Shown: in pieces, positions 5,943 through 7,617 of the stretch
How positions within the stretch are numbered: the stretch's first letter is position 1
Layout: each line of letters begins with the position of its first letter
Source of the DNA: Methylococcales bacterium
GTDB lineage: Bacteria > Pseudomonadota > Gammaproteobacteria > Methylococcales > Methylomonadaceae
DNA length: 7,617 nt
Assembly (NCBI GenBank): GCA_023146575.1
Contig: JAGLBU010000020.1
Location: 1 to 7,617 of the forward strand
Direction of reading: 5' to 3'
Notes under the pieces: generated by a model
Told to the model about the DNA's origin: nothing
Databases searched by the model: none
The model's input: only the letters and a program-made list of their open reading frames with translations
Position numbers and translations under genes: made by a program

Positions 5943-6277
5943 TTGTCCATCTTCATAGCGTCTCCACATTTTCCTTCGCCACATTTGGCTTCTGTGGCGG
6001 TTTTAGGCATGGGTTTATTACCTGCACAATGCCCTTCGGTATTTTTTTCTTCGCTACCTTTCATAACACTACCACCACATTTGCCCTCGCCACAGGCGGC
6101 CATTTTCATTTTTCCAGTCACTTTTTTATCATCCGTTTTCACCTCCGCGAGTTGCATATAACCTGCGGATAACTCTGTGGCTGAAAAAGGGTTATTGAGT
6201 GTTTCAGCGTGTGCTGTACTCAGTCCTAATCCTGAGATTAACGTGGTGCCGATGGCAAGAATTTCAGTTTTTTTCAT
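5936..6277 (-). CDS. hvfA: HvfA-like RiPP metallophore precursor (Cys-rich, EGKCG motifs)
   Basis: 113 residues from the ATG at 6277, which has AGGAG seven bases upstream; an in-frame upstream ATG (6298) would add seven residues before the signal peptide and lacks such a site. Residues 1-24 are a Sec signal peptide (MKK, hydrophobic core, cleavage after AHA). Then comes NPFSATELSAGYMQLAE, typical of gammaproteobacterial HvfA-like proteins, and a Lys/Gly/Met-rich tail with CGEGKCGG (62-69), EGHCAG (81-86) and CGEGKCGD (99-106). Family knowledge: HvfA/bufferin precursors are modified at EGKCG cysteines to oxazolone-thioamides by the HvfB (DUF692, MNIO) and HvfC (DUF2063) enzymes, then bind copper and protect the cell. 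The Met residues near the motifs fit metal binding. No hvfB, hvfC or DoxX-type hvfD lies beside it: one side is the convergent transporter gene, the other a STAS gene. The middle motif is degenerate (EGHCAG). Confidence 0.8.
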   Translation of the reverse strand: MKKTEILAIGTTLISGLGLSTAHAETLNNPFSATELSAGYMQLAEVKTDDKKVTGKMKMAACGEGKCGGSVMKGSEEKNTEGHCAGNKPMPKTATEAKCGEGKCGDAMKMDKK

Positions 6278-6304
6278 GGTGTTACTCCTAAGTAGCAATT
6301 AATC

Positions 6305-6340
6305 AACACAAAGGTGTTAATAGTCTATTCACTTAAATAG
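6305..6340. promoter_or_regulatory. Two short inverted repeats upstream of the HvfA-like gene
   Basis: AACAC (6305-6309) pairs with GTGTT (6314-6318) across a 4-base loop, and CTATT (6325-6329) pairs with AATAG (6336-6340) across 6 bases. Both lie within 65 bases upstream of the ATG at 6277, where a promoter or operator is expected. They could be operator half-sites or leader hairpins; short AT-rich palindromes also occur by chance. No clear sigma-70 promoter was identified between the STAS and HvfA-like genes. Confidence 0.25.
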
Positions 6341-6378
6341 ATAGTTTTCATTGTATCAAAAAAAGCGAGTCATATTGT

Positions 6379-6696
6379 CTAAATAATCGGAGGGTCTAAG
6401 GTAAATAATTTATCAAAGTTAGCAATTTTTAAGATTTTTTGCACCTCTTCTTTTGAGTTTTTAATCGTGATGGCCTCTTTATTCTCATGAACTTTATCAC
6501 GTAAAACAAGCAACATACCTAAAGCAGAACTGTCCATGTAGTCTGTATCGGACAAGTCAATCACAATAGCACGAACCCCATCCCCTGTTTGTTGGGTAAT
6601 TTTTCTAAAATTTTGATGAATACTAAAATCAAATCGTCCCGAGATACTCACTTCTAATGTTTGAGTTTCTTCATTTAAGTTTGTTTCTACAGCCAT
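6379..6696 (-). CDS. STAS domain protein (anti-sigma factor antagonist type)
   Basis: 105 residues, a complete single STAS domain. It opens with ETQTLEVSISGRFDFSIHQNF (first strands and helix; residues 10-30), then VRAIVIDLSDTDYMDSSALG (41-60) and MLLVLRDKVHENKEAITIKN, and ends KILKIANFDKLFTL. D55-S56-S57 is the conserved DSS motif; one serine of this motif is phosphorylated by the partner kinase in SpoIIAA/RsbV-type antagonists. Family knowledge: unphosphorylated STAS proteins bind an anti-sigma factor or a switch kinase; in gammaproteobacteria they often act with a PP2C/response-regulator phosphatase rather than a sigma factor. No kinase or phosphatase gene is adjacent, so its partner is unknown. 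The ATG at 6696 has AGGA eight bases upstream. The HvfA-like gene follows 101 bases downstream on the same strand; co-transcription is possible but not evident. Confidence 0.88.
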   Translation of the reverse strand: MAVETNLNEETQTLEVSISGRFDFSIHQNFRKITQQTGDGVRAIVIDLSDTDYMDSSALGMLLVLRDKVHENKEAITIKNSKEEVQKILKIANFDKLFTLDPPII

Positions 6697-7107
6697 TGGT
6701 AAATTCCTGTTAAAAGATAATCTATTTAGAGGTTACTTCAAATTTTTTAAACCTTACTACCCATTTAAAATAGACCTTTACCCTCGCGTGGAGTCATCCA
6801 TTATTAAATAATTTTTTGTGGCTTCGTTGGTGTAAACAACTACGCCGTATTTTAGCGGATACTAAGAACTGAGGGTTTAATTGTTGTAAAAACATAAACA
6901 TTTTATTGGTATTCTCTAAAATTTAAAGCTCTATTGTGTACTATTATCAAATTTTTCGATTCAAGAGTAAATATCAATTTAAACACTCATTCTTAAAATG
7001 TGATTCAGATCTTTATAATCAATAACCTATTATAGGATGAAAGATCATAAAATACTCACAATTTTTCTCTCATTAAATTATTCAAAAAGACGGTGATTTT
7101 GCATTCT
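6697..7107. other. 411-base AT-rich non-coding gap between response regulator and STAS genes
   Basis: No supported gene is seen. The first part (6697-6745) holds the STAS ribosome-binding site and a candidate promoter. Small palindromes occur (CCTATTATAGG at 7026-7036; ATTATT-A-AATAAT near 6801-6813), too short or AT-rich to interpret. A 19-codon frame at 7037-7096 (+) has AGG directly against its ATG and is not credible. No GC-rich hairpin with T-run follows the response-regulator stop codon. The gap could hide a small RNA, or be the decayed site of a lost gene. Confidence 0.4.
6714..6741 (-). promoter_or_regulatory. Candidate sigma-70 type promoter for the STAS gene
   Basis: On the minus strand TTGAAG (6741-6736) is followed after 16 bases by TATCTT (6719-6714), each matching four of six consensus positions. 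The predicted start would be about 10-12 bases before the ATG at 6696, leaving a very short leader that just includes the AGGA site. In such AT-rich DNA, matches of this quality are common. Confidence 0.3.
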
Positions 7108-7617
7108 TCATTTATGTTTAATAATGCCTAAGACCATTGCCACGTGAGCCAGTTTAGCTACACTGGATATTTGTAGTTTTTTTTTAATTTTGGTGGCATA
7201 ATTTGCCACGGTTTTATAGCTAAGACAGAGTTCTGAGGCGATTTTATGCGGAGTTAAGCCTTTTGCTAATAATCTAAAAACATCAAATTCTCGCGCTGAA
7301 AAAGTTTGAATAATAGCTTGATGTTCGACCTCTGAAATTGAAGCATGTTTTTTCTCAATCAAACCTTGCTCAATATAACAGGCTCCTCCTTGAATTTTAA
7401 GGATCGCTTCGGTCAATATTTCAGGTGCGCTATTTTTAGTAATATACCCTTTTGCACCTGCCTTTAACGCCCGATCTACATAAACCGACTCATCATGAAC
7501 ACTAAAAACCAAAATTTTAATGTCTTTATGATATTGGAGAATACGTTTAATGGTTTCCAAGCCCCCAATACCTGGCATTGATAAATCCAATATAACGATG
7601 TCGGGTTGATGTAATTG
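7108..7617 (-). CDS. NarL/FixJ family response regulator (REC + LuxR-type HTH), N-terminus outside window
   Basis: 169 residues are visible; the frame is open to the window edge, so the 5' end is missing (about 45 residues by family comparison). The receiver domain begins in the third strand at QPDIVILDLSMPGIGGLET, where D11 of the fragment is the phospho-acceptor Asp. FSVHDE supplies the conserved Ser/Thr switch residue, and GAKGYITK the invariant Lys. After a linker of about 30 residues comes a LuxR/GerE helix-turn-helix: FSAREFDVFRLLAKGLTPHK, then IASELCLSYKTVANYATKIK, typical for DNA binding. The layout resembles the UvrY/GacA branch, but without the N-terminus and the neighbouring sensor the target cannot be assigned. 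A TTG at 7590 in the same frame falls inside the phosphorylation site and is not the start. Cognate kinase not in the window. Confidence 0.9.
   Translation of the reverse strand, partial: QLHQPDIVILDLSMPGIGGLETIKRILQYHKDIKILVFSVHDESVYVDRALKAGAKGYITKNSAPEILTEAILKIQGGACYIEQGLIEKKHASISEVEHQAIIQTFSAREFDVFRLLAKGLTPHKIASELCLSYKTVANYATKIKKKLQISSVAKLAHVAMVLGIIKHK

Noticed and set aside
5943..6161. 72-codon open frame antisense to the HvfA-like gene
   Set aside because: Its Pro/Ser/Phe-rich translation follows from the Gly/Lys/Cys codons on the other strand; no ribosome-binding site.
7037..7096. 19-codon frame MKDHKILTIFLSLNYSKRR on the plus strand
   Set aside because: AGG abuts the ATG with no spacing and the peptide has no supporting feature.

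Overview
The window looks like a low-GC gammaproteobacterial chromosome segment. The main clues are the qmcA-nfeD membrane pair, a CorB-type CNNM/CBS transporter, an HvfA-type metallophore precursor, and a Uma2 nuclease next to IS debris. A Methylococcales- or Thiotrichales-like host with many mobile elements would fit, but the genus cannot be fixed from this sequence alone.

Layout. Positions 1-1204 are accessory and degraded: the 3' end of a Uma2-family nuclease gene, then a chimeric relic in which the N-terminal part of a restriction-modification-type DNA methyltransferase runs in frame into the C-terminal half of an IS4-family transposase, which itself carries a frameshift. A non-coding stretch with inverted repeats follows. 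At 1205-2203 (+) is an unrecognised lipoprotein with four extra cysteines. A minus-strand block (2331-4138) holds, in transcription order, qmcA (SPFH/band-7 protein), nfeD (coupled to it at the stop/start) and, after a 99-base gap, a small cupin gene ending at a hairpin terminator. Divergent from qmcA are a small two-helix membrane protein (4250-4522, +) and a CorB/YfjD-type transporter (4651-5913, +). Converging on the transporter gene are minus-strand genes: an HvfA-like RiPP metallophore precursor (5936-6277), a single-domain STAS protein (6379-6696) and, beyond a 411-base non-coding gap, a NarL/FixJ-type response regulator whose N-terminus lies outside the window.

How the genes work together. 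Only qmcA-nfeD is a well-known functional pair (membrane microdomain/quality-control type). The HvfA-like gene has no hvfB/hvfC maturation genes beside it in this window, so any modification would have to be supplied from elsewhere. The STAS protein and the response regulator are both signalling proteins, but no partner kinase, phosphatase or sigma factor is present to link them. No tRNA, rRNA, CRISPR array or complete insertion sequence was found. The most noteworthy items are the solitary HvfA-like precursor and the methyltransferase-transposase chimera.
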